In this document: one piece after another, positions 34,220-46,233 of the stretch | How positions within the stretch are numbered: position 1 is the stretch's first letter | Layout of the letters: the number at the start of each line of letters is the position of its first letter | Origin: Phyllobacterium phragmitis | GTDB taxonomy: Bacteria > Pseudomonadota > Alphaproteobacteria > Rhizobiales > Rhizobiaceae | DNA length: 64,000 nt | Assembly: GCF_002980495.1 (NCBI RefSeq) | Contig: NZ_PVBR01000020.1 | Location: 1 to 64,000 of the forward strand | Direction of reading: 5' to 3' | Translations under genes and position numbers: made by a program | The notes under the pieces: model-generated | What the model was told of the DNA's origin: nothing | The model's input: only the letters and a program-made list of their open reading frames with translations | The model's database searches: none

Positions 34220-34699
34220 ATGTCAGAGGGTGAATTGCATCACTCCACGCCGATCGCCATCGAGAAGGAATGGATCGACTACAATGGCCATCTGAACATG
34301 GCGTACTACAATGTGGTGTTCGACCGCGGGGGTGACGAATTCCTGGCGGAGCTCGGTTTCGGCCCATCCTATGCGGCCGAACGCAAGCTGACGATCTACA
34401 CTGCCGAAATCCATATCTGCTATGTCAGGGAATTGCATCTGGGCGATATCGTCACCGTAACCAGCCAGCTCATCGATTTCGACGGCAAGCGCCTGCACAC
34501 CTATAATGAGATCATTCATCGGGATGGCTGGGTGGCGGCGACGGCCGAGGTCCTGTCGCTGCATATCGATATGAGCGGACCGAAGGTCAGCCCGTTTCCG
34601 GCTGATATCCTGCCGAAGCTGGAATTTTATCGCGCGGCCCATTCGAAACTGCCGATGCCGGCGCGTGTTGGCCGGGCAATCGGTATCAAGAAGAAATAA
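34220..34699 (+). CDS. cdhB: Hot-dog thioesterase, betainyl-CoA thioesterase
   Basis: 159 residues; strong AGGAGAACAGC ribosome-binding site. It has a 4HBT hot-dog fold with the conserved WIDYNGHLNMAYYNVVFDR segment (about 14-32), where Asp and His flank the active site. In carnitine operons CdhB releases glycine betaine from betainyl-CoA formed by CdhC. It follows cdhR by 35 bases on the plus strand, so it is expressed from the regulator's side of the divergon. Confidence 0.88.
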   Translation: MSEGELHHSTPIAIEKEWIDYNGHLNMAYYNVVFDRGGDEFLAELGFGPSYAAERKLTIYTAEIHICYVRELHLGDIVTVTSQLIDFDGKRLHTYNEIIHRDGWVAATAEVLSLHIDMSGPKVSPFPADILPKLEFYRAAHSKLPMPARVGRAIGIKKK

Positions 34700-34879
34700 G
34701 CCGCGTAATGCTCGGTCCAAGCCATTCTGCGCCGCCAAAGGAATGAAGGGCCGAGGATGGATTCCTGTGCCTGTGCTTGTCACAGGAATTCATGCCTCGA
34801 AAGTGCCGTCGCTGCTGCGGTTGAAACAGGGCTGTGCCGACAGGACGAGAGTTGCCGTTCCGTCCGAAAACGACGAACC
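34700..34879. repeat. Intergenic region with dispersed palindrome (copy 1)
   Basis: ATTCCTGTG (34761-34769) and CACAGGAAT (34781-34789) form a short palindrome around CCTGTGCTTGT. The same unit occurs twice at 59344-59378 and 59481-59503. No gene is recognised in the interval, which separates cdhB from the convergent cbbR. Confidence 0.7.
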
Positions 34880-35839
34880 CTATGACGGCGGATGGTAGGC
34901 CAGGGCGGCGGCCTCAGGATAGAGCCGGTCGAAGAATGGCAGGCATTGCGCGCCTTTCGAGGTCAGGAATTCCTGGAAGGCCTTCATCGCCGGTGACATC
35001 GTCCTGTCGGTCCTGACCACGAAAAACCACTGCCGGCGGATCGGCATGCCGATGACATCGAGGATGACCAGCCGGCCGGTTTCAAGCTCCATGGCGATCG
35101 TATGCGCGGAAATGAATGCGATGCCGAGGCCGGCCATGACGGCCTGCTTGATGGTTTCGTTGGAGGACATCTCGGTGCCGAGATCGTCCAGCCTTCCCGG
35201 CAGTTCGCTTAAGAATATCTCCAGCGAGATGCGGGTTCCCGAACCGGGCTCCCTGACCAGGAAATGCTCCTGCGCGATCCTCTCCTTGGTGATGTCGCGG
35301 CATTTGGCGAGGGGATGGTCGGGTGCGGCGATCATGACCAGCGGATGATCGCCGAAAACGGCTGATCGCAGGGGAATGTCCTTGGGCGGACGCCCCATCA
35401 GGGCGATGTCCATCTCATGGTTCTTGAGGCTGGCAATCGTTTCCGCCCTGTTGCCGATGGCAAGTTTGATCGCGATATCGGGGTGATCCTTGCCGAAGGT
35501 CGCCATCATCCGCGGCGCGAAATATTTCGCCGTCGACACGACGCCCAACCTCAAGCTGCCGACCCTCAGCCCCTTGATGGCGTCGATTTCATCGTCGAGC
35601 AAACGCAACCTCTCGTGAATCATCTGGGCCGCATCGACAAAAGCGAGGCCGGCCGCCGTCGGCTTGAGGCCTTCATTGGTCCGGTCGAACAGGATGATGC
35701 CGGCGTCCTCCTCGACCTGCTTCAATTGAAGCGTGACGGCGGGCGGGGTCAGCCCCAGCTCATTGGCCGCGGCGGCGATCGTGCCGTGCCGCAGGATCGC
35801 CTCGATGGCTCTCAACTGTCTCAGTGTCAGGTTGCGCAT
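34880..35839 (-). CDS. cbbR: LysR-type regulator of the cbb operon
   Basis: 319 residues from the ATG at 35839 (MRNLTLRQLRAIEAILRHGT); a TTG three codons upstream is less likely. The HTH TIAAAANELGLTPPAVTLQL (about 20-39) is typical of CbbR, as are the overall length and divergent placement directly before cbbF. CbbR senses Calvin-cycle metabolites such as RuBP or NADPH and activates the cbb genes. Confidence 0.92.
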   Translation of the reverse strand: MRNLTLRQLRAIEAILRHGTIAAAANELGLTPPAVTLQLKQVEEDAGIILFDRTNEGLKPTAAGLAFVDAAQMIHERLRLLDDEIDAIKGLRVGSLRLGVVSTAKYFAPRMMATFGKDHPDIAIKLAIGNRAETIASLKNHEMDIALMGRPPKDIPLRSAVFGDHPLVMIAAPDHPLAKCRDITKERIAQEHFLVREPGSGTRISLEIFLSELPGRLDDLGTEMSSNETIKQAVMAGLGIAFISAHTIAMELETGRLVILDVIGMPIRRQWFFVVRTDRTMSPAMKAFQEFLTSKGAQCLPFFDRLYPEAAALAYHPPS

Positions 35840-35959
35840 GGTCTTCAAGTTAGAGAAATTTATTTAACACGTAAATATAATAAATTTTACTTAAAGCACT
35901 CCATCTGGTTCCATCCTCTTGCAAGCCCGGCGAGGAGCAACGGGTTACGGGAGGACGAT
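35840..35959. promoter_or_regulatory. cbbR-cbbF divergent control region
   Basis: A 45-base A/T-rich block (about 35849-35896) with repeated TTA and TAA half-sites, e.g. TTTATTTAACACGTAAATA and TTTTACTTAAA. LysR proteins, including CbbR, bind TNA-N7/8-TNA motifs, and several spaced copies can be read here. The cbbF start has GGGAGGACGAT just upstream. Confidence 0.6.
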
Positions 35960-37009
35960 ATGACCACGGCGACCCTTGATGCCTTTCTCGGTTCTTATGC
36001 GGGTGATGTGGACGGATTGCGGGCCGCGGTCTCGTCCACCATACGGCATCTGTCGACGACCGCGGTCAAAATCCGCAATACGATCAATCTTGGCGCGCTC
36101 GGCAAGGCCTTCAACGGCAGCCACAGCAGCAGGAATGCCGACGGCGATTCCCAGAAGGATCTCGATGTCTTCGCCGACGACATGTTCCTGGAAGCCATGC
36201 GCCATGCGCCGATCGCGCTTTATGGTTCGGAGGAGCTGGACCAGCCGGTGGTGCTCGACCGCCAAGCGCCGCTCGCCATTGCCATCGACCCGCTGGACGG
36301 GTCTTCCAACATCGATACGAATGTCTCGCTCGGGACCATCTTCTCCATCCTCCCAGTGGTTGGTGAACCGGTCAGCGAGCCTGGTGCCTCCTTCTTCCAG
36401 GAGGGGAGGCACCAGCTCGCTGCCGGATTTTTTATCTATGGGCCGCAGCTGGCCCTGGTGCTGACGGTCGGCAGCGGCACGCATGTCTTTGTCTTTTCGA
36501 CACGGCTTGGAACTTTCGTCCAGGCCTATCCGAGCATCATCATCGCGCCACGGACGCAGGAATTCGCCATCAACGCGGCCAATTACCGGCAGTGGGATGA
36601 AGCGGTGCGGCTTTATATCGACGACTGCCTGAAGGGCACCGAAGGTCCGAGGGCCAAGGACTTCAACATGCGCTGGGTCGCCTCGCTGGTGGCCGAAGCC
36701 TACCGGATCCTGGTGCGCGGCGGCGTGTTTCTCTATCCCGGCGACAAGCGCAAGGGCTACGGTTCTGGCCGGATCAGGCTCGTCTACGAGGCCAATCCCA
36801 TTGCCTTCCTCATCGAGCAGGCAGGCGGTGCGGCGACCGATACGATCAATCGCATTCTCGATCTCGTTCCGCAAAGCATGCATCAGCGGGTTCCGCTGGT
36901 TTTCGGTTCGGCCAGGGAAGTCGAACGGATCGGGCGCTATCACACGGAGCCCAGCAATATCGGCGAGCGCGCGCCGCTCTTCAGCAATCGCGGCCTGTTC
37001 AGGGCCTGA
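35960..37009 (+). CDS. cbbF: Fructose-1,6-bisphosphatase class I
   Basis: 349 residues from the ATG at 35960; the open frame continues upstream but antisense to cbbR. Active-site motifs are intact: KDLDVFADD, IDPLDGSSNIDTNVSLGTIFSI (metal-binding Asp-Pro-Leu-Asp-Gly), and YPGDKRKGYGSGRIRLVYEANP with the substrate lysines. It dephosphorylates fructose- and probably sedoheptulose-bisphosphate for RuBP regeneration. First gene of the cbb operon. Confidence 0.95.
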   Translation: MTTATLDAFLGSYAGDVDGLRAAVSSTIRHLSTTAVKIRNTINLGALGKAFNGSHSSRNADGDSQKDLDVFADDMFLEAMRHAPIALYGSEELDQPVVLDRQAPLAIAIDPLDGSSNIDTNVSLGTIFSILPVVGEPVSEPGASFFQEGRHQLAAGFFIYGPQLALVLTVGSGTHVFVFSTRLGTFVQAYPSIIIAPRTQEFAINAANYRQWDEAVRLYIDDCLKGTEGPRAKDFNMRWVASLVAEAYRILVRGGVFLYPGDKRKGYGSGRIRLVYEANPIAFLIEQAGGAATDTINRILDLVPQSMHQRVPLVFGSAREVERIGRYHTEPSNIGERAPLFSNRGLFRA

Positions 37010-37024
37010 GGGGGAACGAGCGAC

Positions 37025-37897
37025 ATGTCGACAAAGCATCCCATCATATCGATCACCGGTTCTTCAGGCGCTGGAACGACATCGGTCAAGCGGATTTTCG
37101 AACAGATATTCCGGCGTGAGAACATCGAGGCGGCGTTCATCGAAGGCGATGCGTTCCATCGCTATGACCGGCAGGCCATGAAGGCCAGGGTTGCCGAAGA
37201 GGAAAAGAACGGCAATCCGAACTTCACGCATTTCCATGTCGATGCCAACGAACTGGAGACGCTCGATGCGGTTTTCGAGGAATATGGCCGCCGGGGCACG
37301 GGAAAGACCCGGACCTATATTCACGACGAGGAAGAAGCCAAGCTCCTCAATACGCCTGCTGGCTGCTTTTCAGAGTGGCGGGAGTTTCCGCCGAGCCAAC
37401 TGCTGTTCTATGAAGGGCTGCATGGCTGTGCGGTGACGGATAAGGTCAATCTGGCGCGGCATGCGGATCTGAAGATCGGCGTCGTTCCCGTCATCAATCT
37501 CGAATGGATCCAGAAGATCCATCGCGATCGCTCGACACGCGGCTATTCGACCGAAGCGATCATGGATGTGATCCTGCGGCGCATGCCCGATTATGTGCGC
37601 TACATCACGCCGCAATTCACGCTGACCGACATCAATTTCCAGCGGGTTCCGATCGTCGATACCTCCAATCCGTTCATCGCGCGCTGGATACCGACGCCCG
37701 ATGAATCGATGCTGGTGATCCGCTTCGCCCGGCCGCGCGGCATCGATTTTCCCTATCTCCTGTCGATGATCCATGATTCCTTCATGTCGCGGGCCAATTC
37801 GATTGTCGTGCCGGGCAACAAGCTCGACCTTGCCATGCAACTCATCCTGACGCCGCTGATCATGCAGTTGATCGAACGCAAAAACCGTGCCTCGTGA
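37025..37897 (+). CDS. cbbP: Phosphoribulokinase
   Basis: 290 residues of the proteobacterial class I type. P-loop [14 protein letters not shown] is at residues 9-22, GDAFHRYDR at about 41-49 carries the catalytic Asp, and FYEGLHGC near 128 corresponds to the Walker B region. It phosphorylates ribulose-5-phosphate to RuBP, the RuBisCO substrate; bacterial forms are NADH-activated. It lies 15 bases after cbbF. Confidence 0.95.
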   Translation: MSTKHPIISITGSSGAGTTSVKRIFEQIFRRENIEAAFIEGDAFHRYDRQAMKARVAEEEKNGNPNFTHFHVDANELETLDAVFEEYGRRGTGKTRTYIHDEEEAKLLNTPAGCFSEWREFPPSQLLFYEGLHGCAVTDKVNLARHADLKIGVVPVINLEWIQKIHRDRSTRGYSTEAIMDVILRRMPDYVRYITPQFTLTDINFQRVPIVDTSNPFIARWIPTPDESMLVIRFARPRGIDFPYLLSMIHDSFMSRANSIVVPGNKLDLAMQLILTPLIMQLIERKNRAS

Positions 37898-37907
37898 GGA
37901 GAAGACG

Positions 37908-39923
37908 ATGAACACGCAAGCCCTGCTGCAAACCGAAACCGATCCGTTGCCGGTCAGTGAGGCGGATATGGCCAACGCCATCCGCGCCCTTGCCATGGAT
38001 GCCGTGCAGAAGGCCAATTCCGGCCATCCGGGCATGCCGATGGGCATGGCGGATGTCGCGACGGTTCTGTTCAACCGCTTCATCAAGCTCGATCCGCTGC
38101 ATCCGCAATGGCCGGACCGCGACCGCTTCGTGCTTTCGGCCGGTCATGGCTCAATGCTGCAATATGCGCTGCACTATCTGATCGGTTATCCCGACATGCC
38201 CATCGAGGAATTGCAGCGTTTCCGTCAGCTCGGCGCGCGGACGGCGGGGCATCCGGAATATGGCCATGCGCAGGGCATCGAGACGACGACCGGGCCGCTG
38301 GGGCAGGGGATCGCCACGGCGGTCGGCATGGCGCTTGCCGAGCGGCTGATGCGTGAGCGCTTCAGTGCTGAGATCGTCGATCATTTCACCTATGTGATCG
38401 CCGGCGATGGCTGTCTGCAGGAGGGTATCAGCCATGAGGCGATCGATCTGGCGGGGCATCTGGGGCTGTCGCGGCTGATCGTCCTCTGGGATAACAATTC
38501 CATCTCCATCGACGGGCCGACCTCGCTTTCCACATCGATGGACCAGCCTGCCCGGTTCAAGGCGGCGGGCTTCGACGTCTGGGATATTGACGGTCATGAT
38601 TTCGAGGCGATCGCGGAGGCCATCGGCCAGGCACGGGAGGCGGACAGGCCGTCGCTGATCGCCTGCCGGACGATCATCGGCAAGGGCGCGCCCAATCTAC
38701 AGGGTACGGAAAAGACCCATGGCGCACCGCTCGGTGCGGCGGAGATCGCGGCGGCAAGGGCGGTGATCGGATGGCCTCATGCGCCGTTCGAGGTGCCGGA
38801 GGCGATCGTGGAAACCTGGCGGAATGTCGCCAGTCGCGGCGCGGACCAGCGGCGCGACTGGTGCGCCCGGCTTGCGGCATCGCCCGATGCGGATGCCTTC
38901 AGCGCGGCGGTCGCGAAGGAACTGCCGGAGACGCTCTTTGATGAGCTTGATGCGTTTCGCCGCGAGCATGTGGAGAAAGCCACCAAGGTTGCCACCCGCA
39001 AGGCTTCCGAGATGGTGCTTGGCGTCATCAACAAGGCGACGGCGCTCACCATCGGCGGTTCCGCCGATCTCACCCATTCCAACCTGACGCTGACGCCAGA
39101 TATGGGCAGCATTTCGGCGCGCAGCTTCGCCGGGCGTTATATCCATTACGGCATCCGCGAACATGCGATGGCGGCGGCGATGAACGGCATCGCGCTGCAT
39201 GGCGGCTTCATCCCCTATGGCGGCACATTTCTGGTCTTTGCCGACTATGCAAGGGGTGCGATCCGCCTTTCGGCCCTGATGGGCCAGCAGGTGGTCTATG
39301 TCATGACGCATGACTCGATCGGCCTTGGAGAAGATGGGCCGACGCACCAGCCGATCGAACATCTCGCCATGCTGCGGGCGACCCCCGGCATCGATGTCTA
39401 CCGGCCGGCCGATATCATCGAAACGGCGGAGTGCTGGGAACTGGCGTTGAAGCATAAGAACAGGCCGAGCGTCATCGTGCTGTCACGGCAGAACCTGCCG
39501 ATGTTGCGCCCTAAGCACAGTGATGAGAACCGGTCGGGCCGTGGCGCATACGTCCTGCGCGAAACCGCTGGGACGCGGGCGGTGACGCTCATTGCCACCG
39601 GCTCGGAGGTGGAGATCGCCTGTGCGGCTTCCGACATCCTGCGTGCCCAGCACGGGATCGCCGCCGCCGTCGTCTCGATGCCGTGCTGGGAACTCTTCGA
39701 AAAACAGACGCCGGCCTATCGCCGCTCCATCCTTGCGGCAGCGCCCCGCGTCGCTATCGAGGCGGCGGCGCGGCAGGGGTGGGATCGCTGGATCGGCGAA
39801 AGAGGCGACTTCATCGGCATGACCGGTTTCGGCGCCAGCGCGCCGGCGGCGGATCTCTACCGGCATTTCGACATCACGCCGGAAGCCGTCGTCGAACGCG
39901 TGAGAAAACTGATCGATCGATAA
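37908..39923 (+). CDS. cbbT: Transketolase
   Basis: 671 residues from the ATG at 37908 (AGGAGAAGACG upstream), 10 bases after cbbP. ThDP-binding motif [13 protein letters not shown] to DNNSIS is near 155-190; the N-terminal [13 protein letters not shown] and the pyrimidine-domain [13 protein letters not shown] are standard. It transfers two-carbon units in RuBP regeneration. Confidence 0.95.
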   Translation: MNTQALLQTETDPLPVSEADMANAIRALAMDAVQKANSGHPGMPMGMADVATVLFNRFIKLDPLHPQWPDRDRFVLSAGHGSMLQYALHYLIGYPDMPIEELQRFRQLGARTAGHPEYGHAQGIETTTGPLGQGIATAVGMALAERLMRERFSAEIVDHFTYVIAGDGCLQEGISHEAIDLAGHLGLSRLIVLWDNNSISIDGPTSLSTSMDQPARFKAAGFDVWDIDGHDFEAIAEAIGQAREADRPSLIACRTIIGKGAPNLQGTEKTHGAPLGAAEIAAARAVIGWPHAPFEVPEAIVETWRNVASRGADQRRDWCARLAASPDADAFSAAVAKELPETLFDELDAFRREHVEKATKVATRKASEMVLGVINKATALTIGGSADLTHSNLTLTPDMGSISARSFAGRYIHYGIREHAMAAAMNGIALHGGFIPYGGTFLVFADYARGAIRLSALMGQQVVYVMTHDSIGLGEDGPTHQPIEHLAMLRATPGIDVYRPADIIETAECWELALKHKNRPSVIVLSRQNLPMLRPKHSDENRSGRGAYVLRETAGTRAVTLIATGSEVEIACAASDILRAQHGIAAAVVSMPCWELFEKQTPAYRRSILAAAPRVAIEAAARQGWDRWIGERGDFIGMTGFGASAPAADLYRHFDITPEAVVERVRKLIDR

Positions 39924-39944
39924 AATAGGAAAGGAGCACGGATC

Positions 39945-42531
<2,587 letters not shown>

Positions 42532-42540
42532 GAGAGAACC

Positions 42541-42960
42541 ATGCGCATTACCCAGGGAGCATTCTCGTTCCTGCCTGAGCTGACCGACGAGCAGATCGCC
42601 AAACAGGCGCAATATTGCATCGACAAGGGCTGGGCGGTCAGTCTCGAGTTCACCGACGACCCGCATCCCCGCAACACCTATTGGGACATGTGGGGGCATC
42701 CGATGTTCGACAATCCCGATGCAGCCGCGCTGATCATGGAGCTGAAGGAATGCCGCAAGGTCTATGGCGATCGCTATATCCGGTTTGTCGCCTTCGACAG
42801 CAGCCATGGCTGGGAGTCGGTGAAGCTCTCCTTCATCGTCAATCGCCCGGTGAGCGAGCCGGGGTTCCATCTGCAGCGGCAGGAGGCGCCAGGACGTGTG
42901 ATCCGCTACACCACCCGGTCTTATGCAGCGGACAGGCCTGCGGGTGAACGTTATGGCTGA
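42541..42960 (+). CDS. cbbS: RuBisCO small subunit (Red-type)
   Basis: 139 residues, typical of the longer Red-type small subunits with a C-terminal beta-hairpin ([19 protein letters not shown]). It starts [19 protein letters not shown] and contains [18 protein letters not shown]. Lies 9 bases after cbbL and overlaps cbbX by 8 bases. Confidence 0.97.
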   Translation: MRITQGAFSFLPELTDEQIAKQAQYCIDKGWAVSLEFTDDPHPRNTYWDMWGHPMFDNPDAAALIMELKECRKVYGDRYIRFVAFDSSHGWESVKLSFIVNRPVSEPGFHLQRQEAPGRVIRYTTRSYAADRPAGERYG

Positions 42961-43897
42961 TGCTATCGCGCCAGAACGCGTTGAAGATGGCGGCGATATT
43001 CCCGCCGCCATCGATCTGCGGGCGGAGTATGTCGAGTCCGGCGTCAAGGATGTGCTGGACGAACTCGACCGCGAGCTGATCGGCCTCAAGCCGGTCAAGC
43101 AGCGTATCCGGGAAACGGCGGCGCTGCTCCTGGTGGAGCGGGCGCGGCGGCGGCTCGGGCTCGCCCATGAGACGCCGACGCTGCATATGAGTTTCAGCGG
43201 CAATCCGGGAACCGGCAAGACGACCGTCGCGCTCCGGATGGCGAACCTGCTGCATCGTCTCGGCTATATCCGCAAGGGGCATCTCGTCTCCGTCACGCGG
43301 GACGATCTGGTCGGGCAATATATCGGCCATACCGCGCCGAAGACCAAGGAGATATTGAAGAAGGCGATGGGCGGCGTGCTGTTCATCGACGAGGCTTATT
43401 ATCTCCACCGCCAGGAGAACGAGCGCGATTATGGCCAGGAGGCGATCGAAATCCTGCTGCAGGTGATGGAAAACCAGCGCGACGATCTGGTCGTCATTCT
43501 GGCCGGTTACGCCGACCGGATGGACCGGTTCTTCGAGAGCAATCCGGGGTTCCGCTCGCGCATCGCCCATCATATCGATTTTCCGGATTATTCGGATGAC
43601 GAACTGCTGCAGATCGCGGAAACCATGCTGTCGAAGCAGAATTATCATTTCGACGGGAAGGCGCGTGCGGTGATGGCCGATTATATCGCGCTTCGCCGCA
43701 AGCAGCCGCATTTCGCCAATGCGAGGTCGATCCGGAATGCGCTCGACAGGGCGCGGCTGCGGCAGGCGAACCGCCTGTTCGAAACCGTATCCGGCCCGGT
43801 GGATGCCGAGGCGCTGTCGACGATCGGCGTGGAGGATCTGAGCGTCAGCCGGGTTTTCGCGATTGCCGACAAAGCCAGGGAGGAAAAGCCTTCATGA
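42953..43897 (+). CDS. cbbX: Red-type RuBisCO activase
   Basis: 314 residues of AAA+ type from the ATG at 42953 inside the end of cbbS. Walker A is GNPGTGKTT (about 82-90), Walker [11 protein letters not shown] near 140, and the sensor/arginine-finger region is [11 protein letters not shown]. CbbX remodels inhibited form IC RuBisCO by pulling the large-subunit C-terminus and is stimulated by RuBP. Confidence 0.95.
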   Translation: MADAIAPERVEDGGDIPAAIDLRAEYVESGVKDVLDELDRELIGLKPVKQRIRETAALLLVERARRRLGLAHETPTLHMSFSGNPGTGKTTVALRMANLLHRLGYIRKGHLVSVTRDDLVGQYIGHTAPKTKEILKKAMGGVLFIDEAYYLHRQENERDYGQEAIEILLQVMENQRDDLVVILAGYADRMDRFFESNPGFRSRIAHHIDFPDYSDDELLQIAETMLSKQNYHFDGKARAVMADYIALRRKQPHFANARSIRNALDRARLRQANRLFETVSGPVDAEALSTIGVEDLSVSRVFAIADKAREEKPS

Positions 43898-44574
43898 AGA
43901 CGATTATTGCGCCATCCGTGCTTTCCGCCGATTTTTCCCGGCTTGGCGATGAGGTCGAGGCGGTGGTCGCGGCGGGCGCCGACTGGATCCATCTCGACGT
44001 GATGGACGGGCATTTCGTGCCGAACATCACCTTCGGCCCGCCGGTGATCAAAGCCATCCGCAACCGGACAAACGCGCTTTTCGACTGCCATTTGATGATT
44101 ACCCCTGCCGATCCATATCTCGCCGCCTTCGCGGATGCGGGCTGCGACCTCATCACCGTGCATGCGGAGGCCGGGCCGCATCTCGACCGGTCGCTGCAGG
44201 CCATCCGCAATCTGGGAAAGAAGGCCGGCGTCTCGCTCAACCCGTCGACGCCGGAAAGCGTGATCGAATATGTGCTGGACCGGCTTGACCTTGTCCTGCT
44301 GATGACGGTTAATCCCGGTTTCGGCGGTCAGGCGTTCATTCCGTCAGTGGTTGAGAAGATCAGGCGGATCAAGGCGATGATCGGCGCGCGTCCGATCCAT
44401 ATCGAGATCGATGGCGGCGTGACGCCGGAAACGGCCCCACTCGTTGCCGCCGCCGGCGCGGATGTGCTGGTCGCCGGTTCGGCGATCTTCAGAGGCAACG
44501 GCCAGAGAGCCTATGCGGCTGATATCGCTGCGATCCGGGATGCCGCCGACCGTGCGCTACGCAAGGCAGCTTGA
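43894..44574 (+). CDS. cbbE: Ribulose-phosphate 3-epimerase
   Basis: 226 residues of TIM-barrel type, ATGA-overlapped with cbbX. Signatures: [29 protein letters not shown] (catalytic Asp and metal-binding His), [10 protein letters not shown] and EIDGGV. It interconverts xylulose- and ribulose-5-phosphate for the kinase. Confidence 0.95.
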   Translation: MKTIIAPSVLSADFSRLGDEVEAVVAAGADWIHLDVMDGHFVPNITFGPPVIKAIRNRTNALFDCHLMITPADPYLAAFADAGCDLITVHAEAGPHLDRSLQAIRNLGKKAGVSLNPSTPESVIEYVLDRLDLVLLMTVNPGFGGQAFIPSVVEKIRRIKAMIGARPIHIEIDGGVTPETAPLVAAAGADVLVAGSAIFRGNGQRAYAADIAAIRDAADRALRKAA

Positions 44575-44592
44575 CAATGAAGGGAGGCAGGA

Positions 44593-45150
44593 ATGGCTTC
44601 GATACCACCGGTTTGCGATTTTGGATGGAAGGCCGTCGATGCGACGCTGATGGGCGTGGACGGCGAACGCCACTCCATCCTCGGGCAGGCGGGGCCGCAT
44701 GGGCTGGTCGTCGCTTTCATCTGCAATCACTGCCCCTATGTGAAGGCGGTGATCAAACGGATCATGCGAGACGCCCGTGATCTCGAGGCTTTCGGCGTCG
44801 GCTTCGTCGCCATCAATTCCAATGATGCCGAGGCCTATCCCGCTGATTCCTATGATAATATGAAGATATTTGCGCGCGAAAACGCCTTCCCGTTTGCCTA
44901 TCTGCATGATGCCGATCAGACGGTTGCACGCGCCTATGGCGCGGCGTGCACACCTGACTTTTTCGGTTTCAACAGTGCTGGAGAGCTGCAATATCGCGGT
45001 CGCCTCGATGCCTCACGCAAGGAGGAGGGGCCGTCCGATCAGCGCCGCGATCTTTTCGAGGCGATGCGGCAGATCGCCCAGACCGGGCAGGGGCCGCGCG
45101 ATCAGATCGCCTCCGTGGGCTGTTCCATCAAATGGCGCGAAGCTGTTTGA
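44593..45150 (+). CDS. Thioredoxin-family/AhpC-TSA-like protein
   Basis: 185 residues, no signal peptide; GGGAGGCAGGA ribosome-binding site. The thioredoxin fold has CNHCPYVK near residue 45 as redox-active CxxC. AACTPDFFGF near 115 is the cis-Pro region. This conserved 'thioredoxin family' group often trails bacterial cbb or redox operons. It lies 18 bases after cbbE and before a strong terminator, so it is part of the cbb transcript. A role in redox control of Calvin enzymes is an inference. Confidence 0.85.
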   Translation: MASIPPVCDFGWKAVDATLMGVDGERHSILGQAGPHGLVVAFICNHCPYVKAVIKRIMRDARDLEAFGVGFVAINSNDAEAYPADSYDNMKIFARENAFPFAYLHDADQTVARAYGAACTPDFFGFNSAGELQYRGRLDASRKEEGPSDQRRDLFEAMRQIAQTGQGPRDQIASVGCSIKWREAV

Positions 45151-45155
45151 CAAAG

Positions 45156-45183
45156 CAATCGCCGGCAGGTCTGCCGGCGATTG
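45156..45183. terminator. Bidirectional terminator after the cbb operon
   Basis: CAATCGCCGGCAG (45156-45168) pairs perfectly with CTGCCGGCGATTG (45171-45183), a 13-bp GC-rich stem with a 2-base gap (loop formed by opening the inner pairs). It lies between the convergent stop codons at 45150 and 45190. Confidence 0.85.
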
Positions 45184-45189
45184 TGCCCG

Positions 45190-45585
45190 TTATTGGCTGT
45201 TCTCTTTGAGATAGGCGAGGAGATTGGTGATATCGGTATCGTCCTTCAACCCGGCGAATGCCATTTTCGTGCCTTTCACCTTGGCTCTCGGGCTGTGCAG
45301 GTAGTCACGCAGGGAAGCGTCGTCCCAGACGAGACCCTCTTCTCCCGCCTTCACCATCGCTGGAGAGTATCTGAAACCCGGATGCGTGCCGGCCGTCCTG
45401 CCGATAACGCCCTGCAGCGACGGGCCGATCTTGTTCTTGTCGGAATCCACCACATGGCAGGCCGTGCATTTCTTGAATACAGTTGCTCCGGCCGCTGCGT
45501 CTCCCGCATTCCCCTCCTGGGCGCTTGCTCCCACAGCACCAAGAATTGCAACTGATACACCGATCAGAAGGACTGAATATTGCAT
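45190..45585 (-). CDS. Periplasmic class I cytochrome c (c2/c550-like)
   Basis: 131 residues with a signal peptide (QYSVLLIGVSVAILGAVG..ASA). Haem motif CTACH at 40-44 and axial Met108 in GTKMAFAG; the cytochrome c2-type KIGPSLQGVIGR segment follows the haem site. GAGGAGATGCC precedes the ATG. It could carry electrons from XoxG to a terminal oxidase, given its position next to the methanol-oxidation block, or serve general respiration. Confidence 0.88.
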   Translation of the reverse strand: MQYSVLLIGVSVAILGAVGASAQEGNAGDAAAGATVFKKCTACHVVDSDKNKIGPSLQGVIGRTAGTHPGFRYSPAMVKAGEEGLVWDDASLRDYLHSPRAKVKGTKMAFAGLKDDTDITNLLAYLKENSQ

Positions 45586-46000
45586 GGCATCTCCTCATTT
45601 TTCGCCAAGGGTGCCCTGGACGACGGGGCCACCGGTTCCATGCGCCGATGGCCACCATTTTGGATCACCCGGCGATCCTGCCTCCCAGCAGGATCCGGTT
45701 CGATCACCCGAAAAATTACTGGTCGGGCGCGATAAGTCAATGTTTGGCAGAGCATTTTCGGCTGGAGCATCGCGCTTTCACGTGGAATCAATGAAAGCGG
45801 GCAAGATGCTCCAGATTCAAAAATGCCGGGGCGATTTCGCGAATGCCTTGGATTGACGGGAATGACGCGTGATCGTAGGCTGAGCCGACAATTTCTCATC
45901 CGGGCACCTTGAGAAATCCTTGGTTGGAAGAGTTGCATCCGTCACGTCGCTACACAAGCTGGCGGTGGTGCAATAGAACCGACGGATTGGAGGTGCCGAT
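45586..46000. repeat. Intergenic region with palindromic repeat 45764-45812
   Basis: No gene is convincing here. GGAGCATC (45764-45771) and GATGCTCC (45805-45812) bound an inverted repeat that also pairs CTTTCA with TGAAAG. This GAGCAT...ATGCTC element is a common Rhizobiales/Brucellaceae intergenic repeat. The rest holds the promoter of the cytochrome gene (minus) and of the 69-residue gene (plus). Confidence 0.6.
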
Positions 46001-46210
46001 ATGGATATAATCGATCTCGTCCTGACCATCTGCCTCATCTCAAATCCGTCGAGCTGTCGGGAAGAGCGGCTGCATTTCGAACGCCGTGGCAATCTCAACA
46101 ACTGCATGTTCACAGCCCCGACCGAGATCGCGAAATGGTCGCAGGAGCATCCGCATCTTCGTGTCGTACGCTGGAAATGCGCCTATCCGAGCGAAGAGCG
46201 GACGCTTTGA
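46001..46210 (+). CDS. Conserved small protein, 69 aa, function unknown
   Basis: The start has an excellent TTGGAGGTGCCGAT ribosome-binding site. The N-terminus is hydrophobic (MDIIDLVLTICLI) and three cysteines follow (SSCRE, NNCMF, WKCAYP). The C-terminal HPHLRVVRWKCAYPSEE pattern recurs, as I recall it, in small uncharacterised alphaproteobacterial proteins. It precedes the ABC system of the quinoprotein block by 23 bases and may be cotranscribed. No function is assigned. Confidence 0.7.
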   Translation: MDIIDLVLTICLISNPSSCREERLHFERRGNLNNCMFTAPTEIAKWSQEHPHLRVVRWKCAYPSEERTL

Positions 46211-46233
46211 GACATGGCGCGCGGGAGGAGGCC

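Noticed and set aside
35417-35959. Upstream in-frame extension of cbbF
   Set aside because: It is antisense to cbbR and crosses the cbb control region; the ATG at 35960 has GGGAGG and the family N-terminus.
35945-37039. 364-codon minus-strand frame opposite cbbF
   Set aside because: Composition shadow of cbbF, which carries all fructose-bisphosphatase active-site motifs.
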